A stretch of DNA of 64,000 nucleotides from Epithemia pelagica (Eukaryota > Bacillariophyta > Bacillariophyceae > Surirellales > Surirellaceae): positions 744,001 to 808,000 of the forward strand of contig OX337235.1 in the NCBI GenBank assembly GCA_946965045.2. The letters are read 5' to 3'. Made by a program: the position numbers and the translations under genes. Below, piece by piece: positions 40,746 through 51,971 of the stretch (positions are counted from its first letter, which is position 1; each line of letters starts with the position of its first letter). The notes under the pieces were generated by a model. That model was not told the origin of the DNA, searched no databases, and saw only the letters and a program-made list of their open reading frames with translations.

Positions 40746-41354
40746 AGGTTCACCAAAAAATCTGTCTTGTGTCCAAATCGCGTCCCATTCTATCCACGCG
40801 CGACATTTTGCGAGGACTATGTGCGACCGTGTCCAAAATTTGAAAGATAGTATGAGTAGCTTTTGCTCGAGCTATATCTCTACCTCTCTAGAGTTGACTA
40901 CTCCGACCTACCTAGGTAGTTAGGACGTACAACACAGCTCCGAGCAGTTCACCATGAAGGGAGCGGCTTCAAGTGACTCCTCGTTCCCCTTCACGAAAAG
41001 ACCAAAAATCGTCAACCGCACTATAGTGCTTCCGCGTATCTGCTTCAGAAGATTGTACGACTTCCATACCACCAAAAGTCACAATTACACAAACCGTTCG
41101 ACAATACGACGTTACTGGCATCACGATCACAGGCGATCCAGAATCTTTCAATGTAGGACTATGGAGTAGTAGGTATATTGCCTTTGTTCAGTGAAAAGCT
41201 AGAGAAAAAGTGGCGCCATTGCCTTCGTTTGTTCCTAGTACTCATGACCATCATGGGTTGTACTGGTGCTGTTATACTGCTCTAGTGCTCGATCGATTCG
41301 TATCATCCACGAATGATTCGAAAGTTCCTCACCCAGAGAGGGGAGGGCGGACCG
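40746..41354. other. Intergenic region, no supported gene
   Basis: Only short open frames without recognisable features are present. I see no repeats or RNA gene. Confidence 0.4.
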
Positions 41355-44300
41355 CTACAGATCTGATTGCTCATCGTAAAAGGCACACGGCGTAGTAGTA
41401 CTTCCCCCTTGTCCCATCGTAGTCTTCCTACGGGCACGACGAATGGCGTTTCGGACCGTGGTACGGAGCCGTTGTGGGCCACACAGTATGGCCCCAGGAC
41501 AGTGCGCCGTCGACACGGATCGAACGACATCCTCCACGTCGGGTCGTCCCAGTGAGACGCAAACACGTTTACGAACCACTCGCCGGGTGAATTCCATCTC
41601 TTCTGTCGTCTCCGAGTCGTCCACCTCGTCCAATGGCTCGTCTTCGGGAATTGGTTCGTGTGAGGCAGAAGGCGACGACGACGGCCCTTCCATCAAATAA
41701 CCCTGTTTTCCCAACCAAATCAAGGCCACGGCAAAGGAGGCGCAATTCACGAGGATGAGGACCACCATGTGGAACCGGATCAGAATCGAATTCCCTCGAC
41801 GATGGCGGGACGACATTTCAAAGCTGTAATACCACCAAGAGGCCATAGCACACACGGCCAGGAGACCCGTGAGCCAAAGGAGGCGATACAAGTTTTGACT
41901 CCAATCCTTGGTCGGAGCCACGTAGGCCTTGTGCCAAAGAGACGGGCCTTCCTCGCCACCAGAGGAACGAGTGTAGTCCATCGCCCGGTCGCGAAACTGA
42001 GAATCATCCTCATCATAAAAGACCTCGGTGGCTCCTGCTGCTGCTTCTTGTGGACTGGAGAAACGTTCCGCGGGGAGAAACGATGCCAGCAAGTCATCAG
42101 TGGTGGAAGTATCCGAGGGCCGTGCGGATGTGATATGAATACAGAGGTCCAACGTTGTGGTTGTGATGGGTCTTTGGGTCCCGAGGCTGCTGCTTCTTGG
42201 TTCTCCTTCTTCTTCTTGTGATTCGGGCAGGTTCGCCTCGTCGTCATTGTCGTCGTCGTGGTGGACTTCCCAAGGAGGTTGCCGGTGGGTGGTGGTCTCG
42301 GCTCCCTTCCAAAACCACGGGAGGAACTGTCGACACACAAAGCGCGCCAAACCGGGTTCGCGGCAGTACCAATGCAACGTCACGTGCTTCAGACCCACGT
42401 CATTTGTGTTGTTGTTTGGACTAAGTGTGTCCACGAGATGCGACAGCCAGGGGAGAAAGGGAGCAATGCCCACGCCGCCGGCAACGCACAAGACAGAATC
42501 ATGGTGTTGCAACGACTGGGCGTACCAGCGATATTCGGACGGGTAGAATCCGTCCACCAAGATACAGGGCAGGCTTGTTGCGGGCGGCGGCGGCCTGTCC
42601 GTAGTGGTGGTGGTGGTGGTGGTGTTCCCGTACGGCTCTAGTTGTTGTTCTTCGGGGAGCAACTCATCTTGCAGGTCGTCCTGGTGGTGGTCCGCGCACG
42701 TCATAGTGGTGGTGGTGGTGGTAGGCGGCGGCTGTTCGGCTGGGACACTTGCAGCAGCACCATCTGCATGCAAAAGGCGCCGCACCAGGGCCTGGGTAAA
42801 GGGTCCCGTGGATCGAATCAACACCAGCCAGTCTCCCGTCTCGGCGTCCGGCCAGGTCGAAAAGGGATGCCAAATGGCCGACAGTTCGGGAAGGCAAATT
42901 TTGCACACGGCACCCACGTGTGGTTCTCCCACAGTCGTTGTACTACCACTACCATGAGTTGTTGGACCGGCTGGTTGAGGAGACGAGAGTCGTAGGAGGA
43001 AACACCCATTCGAGTTGGCAATTTCCGTCACGGAACGGAGGGGAACGAGACTGTTTCCTCTTTTGGTGGTTCGTTGGTTCTGTTGGCGTGCCTCGAGGAA
43101 TTGTTGCATCCAGACCGATACGGTCGGAGCGAGATAGTAAATAATATTGGGCACGAGAAAGAGTGACACATAGGTAATGTGGGCCATGGCACCGAGTAGC
43201 ATGATCCAGGCCGCGGGAATGTGCACCGTGTAAAAGACTCGATAGGCCCGGCGACGAACGGCCGGGAGACTGCACACGGCCAACACCCAAAAGGCCATCA
43301 TGGAGAGGAACCCGGTAAAATTAAAGTAAAAGTGATTGCATTCGTAATGTCCCGGACCGTGATAGGAGAAATGGTGGGACATTGTACCATTCGAACCAAG
43401 ACAATGGTGGAGCCGCCGAGTCGCATTGCCGGTAGTCGTCGAGTTTTGCATCCGACCACCAAAATCTGTGTCATGAAACCAGAGGGCCTCCCATGTAAAG
43501 CATCGTGGTGGGGGTATCACATTTTCAAACATTTTGACCCACCAAGACTTGTCAAGGTCGTCGTCATTATCGAACGAGTCGTTGCGCCCGTCCAAGAGAG
43601 GGAACCCGTAGCTGATCAAAAACAGGCCCCCGTGAAGGATGGTAAAGACGAGCGAGATCCAGCCCGCCACCTTATGAAAGACCAATGCCTGAGAAAAGGA
43701 CAACTGAAAAACGGACAGCAGGGGCGAATGCTTGGCGACGGGAATCAAAAACAAGGTGAGGGCCAAGACGGCCGTATCTCCCGTCACACTGGCCAACACG
43801 TACAACCGTTCTTGCCATTCGGCACTCCCGTGCCGTTCCGTGAGGTTGTCCCAGGTCGTTTGGGTCGTCAAGAGTTGGGGAACCAGTGTCACCACCAGGC
43901 AGGGGAGCAACACGGTCACCATGGTCCAACCATGCAGGTTGGGGTCCCCACGATAACTCTTGTTCCTCCAGAACGACAACCAGGACGTGGTGCGTCGCCG
44001 ATCCTCGTAGGAGTTGTTGTTGTCGGTGACGTGTGAAGAAGAAGCATCACTCGGCAGTCGTAACAGGTACGACAGACCCGAGACGGCCAAGAAGGGTACG
44101 GCAAAGCCTAGAACCAAGAGGCCTTCCAATTCTCGCCACGACGAGGCTTGGTGAGCCGAGTGCCGGAACCGAAAGACGGAGAGAAGCCCCTGACACGTTT
44201 GGTGGATCAGGAATGCTTCTTCGTCCAACCGGCGGGAGACAAAGAGGAGAATAAAGCACGAGGCGTTCACAGTAGCCAACGTCAAGGCCACCACAACCGT

Positions 44301-44540
44301 CACCAACACGACCATGGAAAGAAGGAATCGATAGTGTGGTCGTTGCCATTGTCCCGTCCTCCTGCAGTCATCCGCATCTTCAGTGTCTTGGTGGCGGTCA
44401 AGGTACATGGTATGGTCTTGTTCTTTCTTCTTGTTGCGCTCTCTTGTTTGTTTCTCTTGTTTTGCCACCCTGTTTTTTGTTAGTAGAGAATGTGGTTGGG
44501 TAACATCTTCGTGCGCCGTGTCTAATCTACAAACAAGCGG

Positions 44541-44543
<3 letters not shown>
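41355..44543 (-). CDS. Ferric-reductase/NADPH-oxidase-family flavocytochrome
   Basis: The ATG at 44543, right after a (CT)n tract, gives 1062 residues; the ATG at 44408 is an alternative. Membrane helices begin near residue 75. Two His pairs, each spaced 14 apart, in FHKVAGWISLVFTILHGG (about 288-302) and VHIPAAWIMLLGAMAH (about 440-455), are the bis-heme ligands. The FAD motif HPFSTWPD is near 558 and the pyridine-nucleotide loop VAGGVGIAPFLPWL near 690. Two further helices (LLWLTGLLAVCAMASWW; MVVLILVNCASFAVALIWL, about 885-950) interrupt the nucleotide domain before its last motif, CGPQRLR (about 1018). This layout fits FRE/FRO-type ferric-chelate reductases of the plasma membrane better than NOX. 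Long Thr- and Asp-rich loops are inserted. No EF-hand was seen. Confidence 0.88.

Positions 44544-44574
<31 letters not shown>
44544..44574. repeat. (CT)n microsatellite in the 5' leader of the flavocytochrome gene
   Basis: About 15 CT repeats directly before the ATG at 44543 (GA repeats on the coding strand). Confidence 0.9.
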
Positions 44575-44575
<1 letters not shown>

Positions 44576-45403
44576 GGCCGAGGAAGAAGGAAAGGCCATA
44601 TAGAGTAGGTAGGGGTGGAGAGTTGATGGGAGAGAAAACGAGAGAGAACAAGATGTTCGTTCGCACACATTGGTGACGTTCGTTGGGGACAGGCGGAAAA
44701 GGCCTCTCTCATGGCAGCACAAAAAATGGAGAATCGAATGGCCTTCATCAGGGGGGTAGTCTATTCTTCCAGCTGCCGCGCCTACCCGCTAGGGTACGGT
44801 CGACCGACTGCCCTGGCGCCATTACTCTCGGAATCATGGAGCGGGGGGACAGCCCGCTTGTGACAAGGGGCCACATAGACGAACCGCTTTTCGGGCCCCA
44901 CATGTGACACACAAACAAAGAAACGCGTCCAAACTGCGTCTCCCTCTAGAACTCGGAAGTACGAAAGGGATCGTGTCAAATCCAGGATACCCACGCAATC
45001 GCTCCGAAGTATAATTTCCAGTGATTAGATGATACATATTCACAGACATCGTTTAATACTTATTTTTACCCAGACGCTTAGAAGTTAACATCGACGAAAT
45101 TCCTAGCTGGCACACGCTTTCTTTTTCAACGTCGATTGATCCACTCTCGATTACACGCATCTGTTACCCGAGATTTCGACGCAAACGACAAATCAAAACT
45201 TTGCGCTGATTTGTTGAAAATTATTAAAACGTCGTCATGTTTTGATTTGTTGTTCGCCGGCATATCAAATTAAAACAAAATCCCCATATTTTTTCTATCA
45301 TTTTTCATCGTTTACGACCACTGATTTTCTTACCTCACAGCACCGTCATACTCGTTGTTCTTTCGCTTCATCGAATCGTTGACAGCCTCCATTCATACGT
45401 CCA
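44575..45403. other. Upstream region of the flavocytochrome gene, with a diverged module copy
   Basis: The stretch 44951-45010 resembles the upstream modules of the two intact membrane-protein genes (ACTCGGAAGTACGA and ATCGTGTCAAAT). No such gene follows it. The rest, from about 45040, is AT-rich and shows nothing I can name. Confidence 0.4.
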
Positions 45404-45616
45404 TCATGAAGAAGACAAAGACTTCATCCAAGCATAAGAGCAACTCTTCTCGTCGCAACCGACCTCCAGGAATCGGCTAGTTTCCTTGGTCTTCTTCTGT
45501 CGCTTAAGTTTGTTGAGCAAGGGTCGAAGCAATTTCATGTCTTCTTTGGTAATTACCACCTCCTCCAAGTCATGGTCTTCGGTCTCTTTTCTTTTCTTGT
45601 TCTGTCGGCCAGACAT
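45404..45616 (-). CDS. Possible small basic protein
   Basis: The ATG at 45616 gives 70 residues (MSGRQNKKRKETEDHDLEEVV), rich in Lys and Glu, with a CDEKSC pair near the end. There is no recognised domain and no supporting splice site. It may be chance. Confidence 0.25.
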   Translation of the reverse strand: MSGRQNKKRKETEDHDLEEVVITKEDMKLLRPLLNKLKRQKKTKETSRFLEVGCDEKSCSYAWMKSLSSS

Positions 45617-46541
45617 GATACAACTTACAAGGTACCACTTCTTGGAGAGCTCTTGAGGAACGGAATTCGTTGGTTGAGCTACTACAGTTTCTGCTCCAAC
45701 CACAAGTCAGCCAAGCTACCACAATGTCTTTTGCGCCGAACGAATTCCGTATCAACTTGGAAGAATATGAAACAAAGGGAGGTACCAATGAAAGTGTCTC
45801 AGTGTCAAACACGACAGTTGAAAGAGGAGAAAGAGAGAGTTGAACAGCCAATGTGCAAAAGAGGTGTGCAACACCAACAGACAGAGGACCAGTGTCACGC
45901 CAAAACGACGCCCCAATTTGAAATACTTGGGGCATAAATGTATGGAATGTCACAAATGCGTTGATTTGTTTGTATCGGAAACAAATCAAAACAAAAATTC
46001 GAATATGTTAGAAGTCAGGATGAAAAAATATTAATCTGTTGGATTTTTGTGCCGATTTGATGGGTGCATATTAGGATATTTCAGAAAATAGCTTCAACAA
46101 ATCAAAAAAATACAAATCTCTGGCAAGACAAGTCATATGTGAATGACTTGGGGGAAAAATGAGACGACACAAAGCAAAAACTGACAATGGCGGTCAAATA
46201 TTCTGAAAGGGAGATTTGGGAAAGATTGTTGATTACTCACGAACCTACCGGTAACATCTTCAAGAGAACTATCAGAACCATCAAACACGTGAGTTTCATG
46301 GATATTCATTGTTCATGGAGCAAGAAAACAGACGATTTGTGGGCAGCTCCAAATATTTTTTAGAAATGAAAATGAACGATAGGTATTGAAAAAACGTTAG
46401 GTTTTACAGTACGGAAAAATAACGCTAGGATTTGCCGAACTGCATATTAATCTGTTTTTTTTTCATGCGCGAAATAACCTTTGCGTTGAAATATTGAGTA
46501 ACAGATCCAGAGAACGGCAGCAATGAACCCCAAAGTTTCAC
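45617..46541. other. AT-rich intergenic region, no firmly supported gene
   Basis: No repeat or RNA gene recognised. A 58-codon frame at 46187-46363 is discussed among the rejected items. Confidence 0.4.
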
Positions 46542-47452
46542 TTGAGAGAAGAGGAAACAAGCTCAAGTATGAAGGGAGAACATTTGCAGACCAAAGATCA
46601 ACAACAAGACTCCTCCAAGATCAGCTCTTTGCGGGAGAAGATGGAGATGTACAACGGACACGTACAAGGAGGAGTCAACGTGCAACAGCGAGAGCAGATA
46701 TCGTCCTTTGATGGTCCTGCCACGTATGGGGCTTTCGCAACACTATTTCATTCGGGCGGATGGATTCACGCATGTTTACTATTTTCCCCTTTTCTAGCTC
46801 TTCTCTCCATCAAGATTGCCTGGGAGGAGGAACGCAAGGAGAATGACAAGCAACAACACGAGGGAAAACACTTGTTCCATGCCCTGATAGCTCTGTTTGT
46901 GGGAATCCTTTGGCTGGCATTGTTCCTTTGGGTGTTTTATTACCGATCCAACCAAACGTTTGCGAGGATCAACACAAGAATGACACCATCGGATAGTACG
47001 GTCGCTCTGATGACGCATGACGTGGGAACGGATGTATCGTTTCGCTATTGCATGCTTCATACAACACTGGAGATTGTCATTTAGTATCCCTCCATTGCCG
47101 TCCTGGTCACCCTGAGTTACACCCGGAACGAAAAAATGCAGCCAGAGTACGTCCCGTCCATGCCGCTGGACTTTCTTCTGGTCCTGACTCAGCTTTGTCT
47201 CTCGGGGCCTCTGGCGGTTCGATTGACCCCACTGGCTGTGCGAATTCAGGCTACCATCCAAGATGGTGTCATTCTCCACCCGTTTGCGACATGTGCCTGG
47301 GATCCATCCAAATGACGGCTCTCGTCTTGTTCTTGGAAGGTCTGGTCCGACTGAGTCGCCATGCCTGGAACTACCATCCATGGACCACGCCGCTATGGTT
47401 CTTGGCTGGTATGGGAAGCGTCCTGATGGTCCATTCCGTATGTGGTTGCTGA
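46542..47452 (+). pseudogene. Membrane-protein paralogue, broken copy
   Basis: The frame from 46542 encodes a diverged version of the family (LLFSPFLALLSIKIAW; LFHALIALFVGILWLALFLWVFYYRSNQ; SFRYCMLHTTLEI). It stops at TAG 47082-47084, exactly where copies 1 and 2 continue with a helix. The same frame then resumes the family sequence (MQPEYVPSMPLDFLLVLTQLCLSGPLAVRL) to another stop at about 47313. After a frame change comes MTALVLFLEGLVRLSRHAWNYHPWTTPLWFLAGMG to 47452. The premature stop and frameshift, plus faster divergence than copies 1 and 2 show, mark it as a pseudogene. It is convergent with SDR copy 2, as copy 1 is with SDR copy 1. Confidence 0.85.
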
Positions 47453-47853
47453 TCCTCCACCGCTGGCATTGCCAGCGATTGCCAAAGGGATGGAACGACG
47501 ACGACGGCTCCCACCACCACTGTTGCTGCCACTACTACTACTACTACGACGTCCTATGCGGCTCATGTGGAGACAGCCTCAGTCTATAGGGTTCTACAGT
47601 GATTTCGATCTTATCCCCAAACCCGAAAACATCGATCGAATCTAGATTGAGAAAGCCTTGTGCATTAGATTCGTTTCATTATAGACATTCCTACAGAAGA
47701 CTTGTTTCAATGAGGCCGAAACTTTATGAATCATACCTATGAAACTCTCGTTGACTCACAAACCGCGTTTACGTCATAGACCTTGAATGCCACTTGTTCC
47801 GCTATGCATAGTTCTAAGATTCGTATTCTTATTCGTCGTTTCCTTGGCAACTA

Positions 47854-48609
47854 CTACTGTGCAACCTCCACAGATTTGGCCATTTCTTTTTCTAAAATTT
47901 TGGCATCTGTTTTCCAGTTGTCAAACAAATGATTTGCCATGCCATCGGGAAAGACATCTTCTTCACCCTTTTTCAAGGCTGTCATCACAGCGTCCGCCAC
48001 AGCGCTCGGTGGTGTCTTGTCAAACGGCAACTCCTCGGCCATGGCTGTATCAATGGGACCTGGATACACTCCCACCACCAAACTGTTGGGCAAATCACGA
48101 CGTTGCGCTTGTGTCAGAGAGTGTGTCGCCGCCTTGGAGGCCGAATAGGTACCAGCTACTGGAAAGTTGACCAACGAGGCGATCGAATTAATGTTCACGA
48201 CCGCACTTTGATCCGACTTTTTCAGTAGAGGAGCAAAGCTACTCACAATGGCCAAGGGGGCCACGTAGTTGACCAGAATTTCTTGTTCGACCTTGGACAG
48301 ATCGTTGTCCAAGTAACTACCACTTCCCCCCGACAGATAGCCAGCATTGTTGATGACCAAAGTCACGTCCGGAAACCGGAACCCTAGTTTCTGGATGGAA
48401 TCGAGATCCGTAACATCCAAAGCCACAGGGACAACCTTGCCACGATACTGAGCCACGAGATCTTGAAGCTCGTTGGCATCTCTTGCTGTTGCATAAACCT
48501 TTTTCACACCTTCTTTCAGTAGTGCATGAACAATGGCACGTCCAATACCATTTTTCTTGTTGGTACCCGTTACAAATGCAACTTGATTATTAAAGTTGAT
48601 GGACGACAT
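47854..48609 (-). CDS. Short-chain dehydrogenase/reductase, copy 2
   Basis: The ATG at 48609 (MSSINFNNQVAFVTG) gives 251 residues matching its paralogues. It has VTGTNKKNGIGRAIVHALL, VINNAGYLSGGSGS, NINSIASLV and the catalytic YSASKAATHS. The frame stays open upstream to 48981 with further ATGs (for example 48615 and about 48757), so an N-terminal extension of up to about 50-125 residues, basic in character, is possible and could be a targeting peptide; the paralogues lack it. It is head-to-head with SDR copy 3, about 690 bp away. Confidence 0.85.
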   Translation of the reverse strand: MSSINFNNQVAFVTGTNKKNGIGRAIVHALLKEGVKKVYATARDANELQDLVAQYRGKVVPVALDVTDLDSIQKLGFRFPDVTLVINNAGYLSGGSGSYLDNDLSKVEQEILVNYVAPLAIVSSFAPLLKKSDQSAVVNINSIASLVNFPVAGTYSASKAATHSLTQAQRRDLPNSLVVGVYPGPIDTAMAEELPFDKTPPSAVADAVMTALKKGEEDVFPDGMANHLFDNWKTDAKILEKEMAKSVEVAQ

Positions 48610-49302
48610 GGACATGTCATTGGATACCGGATTGTTGGATTCTTTGTGCCTCATGAAAATGGCTTTGAGTGCCTTTGACATGGCATGGCGAAGTCCCTTT
48701 TTCTGGTTGGCCCCTTTCACACTTTGATTTCCCTTGGTCACTAGTTGTCCTGTCATGATAGCTTGATATATTTGGTATGATGCGCCTGATGTTGTTCTTT
48801 TGTTTCTTGATTGAAATTGGTTTTGTGACTGCAGACCATATAACTTTCCAAACTCCTTGGAACTTGCGAGGTCCAATGTTGGAGCATCCTTGAAAATCAA
48901 AGAACCCAAAGCAGAAACGAGTTTTGGTCTAAAGACAACCTTGCGTCGTTTCGTCTCAGATAAGAAAGGACCCTGTAACACGCAAGGTTTCCCACAGTGC
49001 GTGCAAGAGACTTTGGCTGAGAGACTTTTCCAGTGTTTGCGTTTTCAATGTAGCAGTCTCCAAATATGTCTGAACATCATCGTTGATCATGGAAGGGTCA
49101 AAAAATGATGGGATGAGAAGTGAGAACAGTGACGTTGAAAAGCGCGACCCAATGATGCTGAGGAACAATTTCGAGCAAAATCGAACAATCGAATCTATAC
49201 CATCTCATTCGCCATATATAGTGCCTCTTGTTGTTCTCACAAAATCAAAAATCTAACAAACTACAACAGCATCAACAAAAAGCCAATCTAAAACTACGGC
49301 AA

Positions 49303-50064
49303 ATGTCTCCATCATCATTGAACATTGAAAACCAAGTGGCCTTCGTCACAGGCACCAACAAGAAGAATGGTATCGGACGTGCTATTGTCCATGCATTGAT
49401 CGCAGAAGGTGTGAAAAAGGTCTATGCCACTGCAAGAGATCCCAAGGAACTTCAAGACCTTGTCGACCAATATGATACAGACAAAGTCATTGCAGTACCA
49501 TTGGATGTCACTGATCTGAACGCCATCAAGAAACTATCAGAGCAATACCCGGACGTGACCTTGGTCGTTAACAATGCTGGCTATTTGTCCGGAGGCAGTG
49601 GCAGCTCATTGGAGAATGAAATTGCCAAAGTTCAGCAGGAGATGAAGGTCAACTACCTTGCACCCCTGGCCATTGTGAGTAGCTTTGCCCCGCTCCTCAA
49701 GAACTCGACCGAAAGCGCTGTCGTGAACATCAACTCGATTGCTTCATTGGTCAACTTTCCGGTCGCCGGCACCTACTCGGCATCCAAGGCGGCAGCTCAC
49801 TCTTTGACTCAAGCCCAGCGACGCGACTTGCCCAATAGTTTGGTTGTGGGAGTGTATCCAGGTCCGATCGATACTGCCATGGCGGAAGAACTTCCCTTTG
49901 ACAAGACGCCTCCGAGTGCTGTGGCAGACGCTGTGATTACAGCCTTGAAGAAAGGTGAAGAGGACGTCTTTCCCGATGGTATGGCCAATCATTTGTATGA
50001 TAATTGGAAAACAGATGCCAAGTCGGTAGAACGAGAAATGGCCAAATCTGTGGAGGTTGCATAG
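49303..50064 (+). CDS. Short-chain dehydrogenase/reductase, copy 3
   Basis: The ATG at 49303 (AAATGTCTCC, product MSPSSLNIENQVAFVTG) gives 253 residues. It has VTGTNKKNGIGRAIVHALI, DVTDLNAI, VVNNAGYLSGGSGS, NINSIASLVNFPVAGTYSASKAAAHS and a PGPIDTAMAEELPF loop. It keeps the canonical NNAG, unlike copy 1. Overall it is closest to copy 2. The stop is TAG. It reads in the same direction as membrane-protein copy 2, which starts about 770 bp downstream. Confidence 0.87.
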   Translation: MSPSSLNIENQVAFVTGTNKKNGIGRAIVHALIAEGVKKVYATARDPKELQDLVDQYDTDKVIAVPLDVTDLNAIKKLSEQYPDVTLVVNNAGYLSGGSGSSLENEIAKVQQEMKVNYLAPLAIVSSFAPLLKNSTESAVVNINSIASLVNFPVAGTYSASKAAAHSLTQAQRRDLPNSLVVGVYPGPIDTAMAEELPFDKTPPSAVADAVITALKKGEEDVFPDGMANHLYDNWKTDAKSVEREMAKSVEVA

Positions 50065-50831
50065 TGAGCGTGATGCCATTGGGCCATGTGTAAATCTAGA
50101 TGAATGATTTTCATTCTTAGATGTAGAGACTATCTTATTGGTAGTCGATGGATATGTTCAAAACCACATATGATCCAAATTAGCGATTTGTGTAAGGGAA
50201 AGGCAAACCGGCGACGAAGAATGGAACACATAGTTTAGTTTAACGTCCGACGAGAGAGCCTTGTTCTTGTAAAGGAAATCAAAACGACACCCGTCATAGT
50301 CCCCTTTCTCTGTTTTCATTTAGTACGCTTGTCTACGCGCTCACTCTCGTTGAATCTTGAAACACAGAGGTCTTATGGTTGAGGTGCTGTTGAAAAAATG
50401 CCTCTTTTTTGGCATCCTTTTTGATCTCTCCATCTCTTCCTCGTCTCTTTGTTCTCAGATTCAACCATATCTTTCCTTTTGTGGAATCTCTTAGTAGACA
50501 GCACTTTGTTCTCTCGTGCGCCAAATGGAGAGGAGGTTTGGTGTACATAGTGTTGTGCGTTAACCCAGAAGCGCAATGGAAGCATAATAGATGCAGATTC
50601 GGAAGCACGCGGACGTTGGATCGCATTCGGAATTCGGAAGTACACCGAGAGATCGGTCGTGTCAAATCGTTCATCGCTTTATTACAAACGCTTGGAAGAA
50701 ACTATCGAGCGAAAAGGGATGTTATTAGTACAATTTTGTATTATTTTTCTACATGGTGAGACGCTCTATAGTAATACTTCTGCGCAATACCGAGAGCTCT
50801 TCACCCATCCACACCAAGGCGACCATGGAGG
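50065..50831. other. Intergenic region with upstream module copy 2
   Basis: The segment 50621-50680 repeats the upstream module seen at 37812-37860 (ATTCGGAAGTAC and GATCGGTCGTGTCAAATCGT). Near the gene, the stretch around 50790-50827 matches 37977-38010, including CACACCAAGGCGACCATGG. Confidence 0.5.
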
Positions 50832-51971
50832 ATGAGACAGCCACAACACAAACACAGCCAAGCCAAACAGAGCAAGATGCGTCTCGTCCCGAAACAATCT
50901 GGCCCGAATCGAAGGGATACCACGATGAACGACGGAGACGCTGTTCTGGTCACCATGGAACAGCAAGACAAAGCCCCAAGGACGACAGAGAGCACCGCCA
51001 TGCCATCCACAACAACCACAACAACCACAACAACAGCACTCCATCTTGTGGCAGACTGTCTGCGTCCCATTCTCGATTTATTGGTGTTTTCGTGCCTCTT
51101 GGTGTTCCCCTTCTTGGCGCTTCTCTGGATGATCTATCCCTGCGGAAGACACAAGGAACACGACGACAACCAACAACAAGAGGATGAGGATGAGGAAGAA
51201 GGGGAGTGTACCGATCGTCTCCAAGCTCGACTGATTGGCTTGTTGTTGCTCGCCTTGTTCGGGGCCCTGTTTTGCTTCCGATCCTATCAAAAATTGTCCA
51301 AACGAATCAATACTTACTCAACGACAACAAGTGACAATACAGTGGCACTCACAACCTCTCATGACGACACTAACGATGCAACAACAACGTCCGTGTTGTC
51401 CTTTCGTCAGTGCCTCCTCCATACGGCTGCGGAACTTGGCATTTACCTTCCAGGCATGTGCATCATGGTGATTTGGGGTTTTTGGCTCCAGGACAAGGTC
51501 CATTCCGACTATGTACCATCCATGCCTCAAGATTTTATGCTTGTGCTACCACAAGTATGGATTGCGGGGGCTGTCATGTTTCGATTGTCTTCCGAAGCAC
51601 AAGCGATTCAGGAACGGTTCAGGACCAACATTATTCTTCCACCCGTGCCGGACCTACTGTTGGTCACGGCACACACCACGGCGCTCATGGTGTTTGTGGA
51701 GGGCATTATGCGACTTTGGCATTATGCCTGGAATTCTCATCCCTGGACCGTTCTGTTGTGGATCCCTGTGGCCATGGGAGGCGCTGCCGTGGGGAGTAGC
51801 TGTTGTAGTGGTGATGCGTGTTGCAGGAGGAGGTGGTATGCCAGTGCGGCTACAACCGAAGAAGAACAAGATGCCACAGGAGGGACGACGATCCAAAACA
51901 CCAGCACCCCTACAACTACGTCGGCGTATGCTCCTCCGGTCACAACTGCTCCAACTACTTCGGTGGTGTAA
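50832..51971 (+). CDS. Polytopic membrane protein of unknown function, copy 2
   Basis: The frame from ATG 50832 gives 379 residues. From MRLVPKQSG (ATG 50877) onward it matches copy 1 closely: helices LLVFSCLLVFPFLALLWMIY, LIGLLLLALFGALFCFRSYQ, LGIYLPGMCIMVIWGFWL, MLVLPQVWIAGAVMFRL, LLVTAHTTALMVFVEGIMRLW and WTVLLWIPVAMGGAAVG, then a Cys-rich turn and a Thr-rich tail. The ATG at 50825 that aligns with copy 1's well-placed ATG is in another frame here, so an indel near the start has moved the usable start codon. The stop is TAA. Confidence 0.75.
   Translation: MRQPQHKHSQAKQSKMRLVPKQSGPNRRDTTMNDGDAVLVTMEQQDKAPRTTESTAMPSTTTTTTTTTALHLVADCLRPILDLLVFSCLLVFPFLALLWMIYPCGRHKEHDDNQQQEDEDEEEGECTDRLQARLIGLLLLALFGALFCFRSYQKLSKRINTYSTTTSDNTVALTTSHDDTNDATTTSVLSFRQCLLHTAAELGIYLPGMCIMVIWGFWLQDKVHSDYVPSMPQDFMLVLPQVWIAGAVMFRLSSEAQAIQERFRTNIILPPVPDLLLVTAHTTALMVFVEGIMRLWHYAWNSHPWTVLLWIPVAMGGAAVGSSCCSGDACCRRRWYASAATTEEEQDATGGTTIQNTSTPTTTSAYAPPVTTAPTTSVV

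Noticed and set aside
44544-44666. A 41-residue upstream extension of the flavocytochrome
   Set aside because: It would need a non-ATG start and runs through the (CT)n tract as Arg-Glu repeats.
46187-46363. A 58-codon plus-strand frame (MAVKYSEREIWERLLITHEP)
   Set aside because: It has a reasonable ATG and a possible GTGAGT donor, but no downstream exon or family was recognised.
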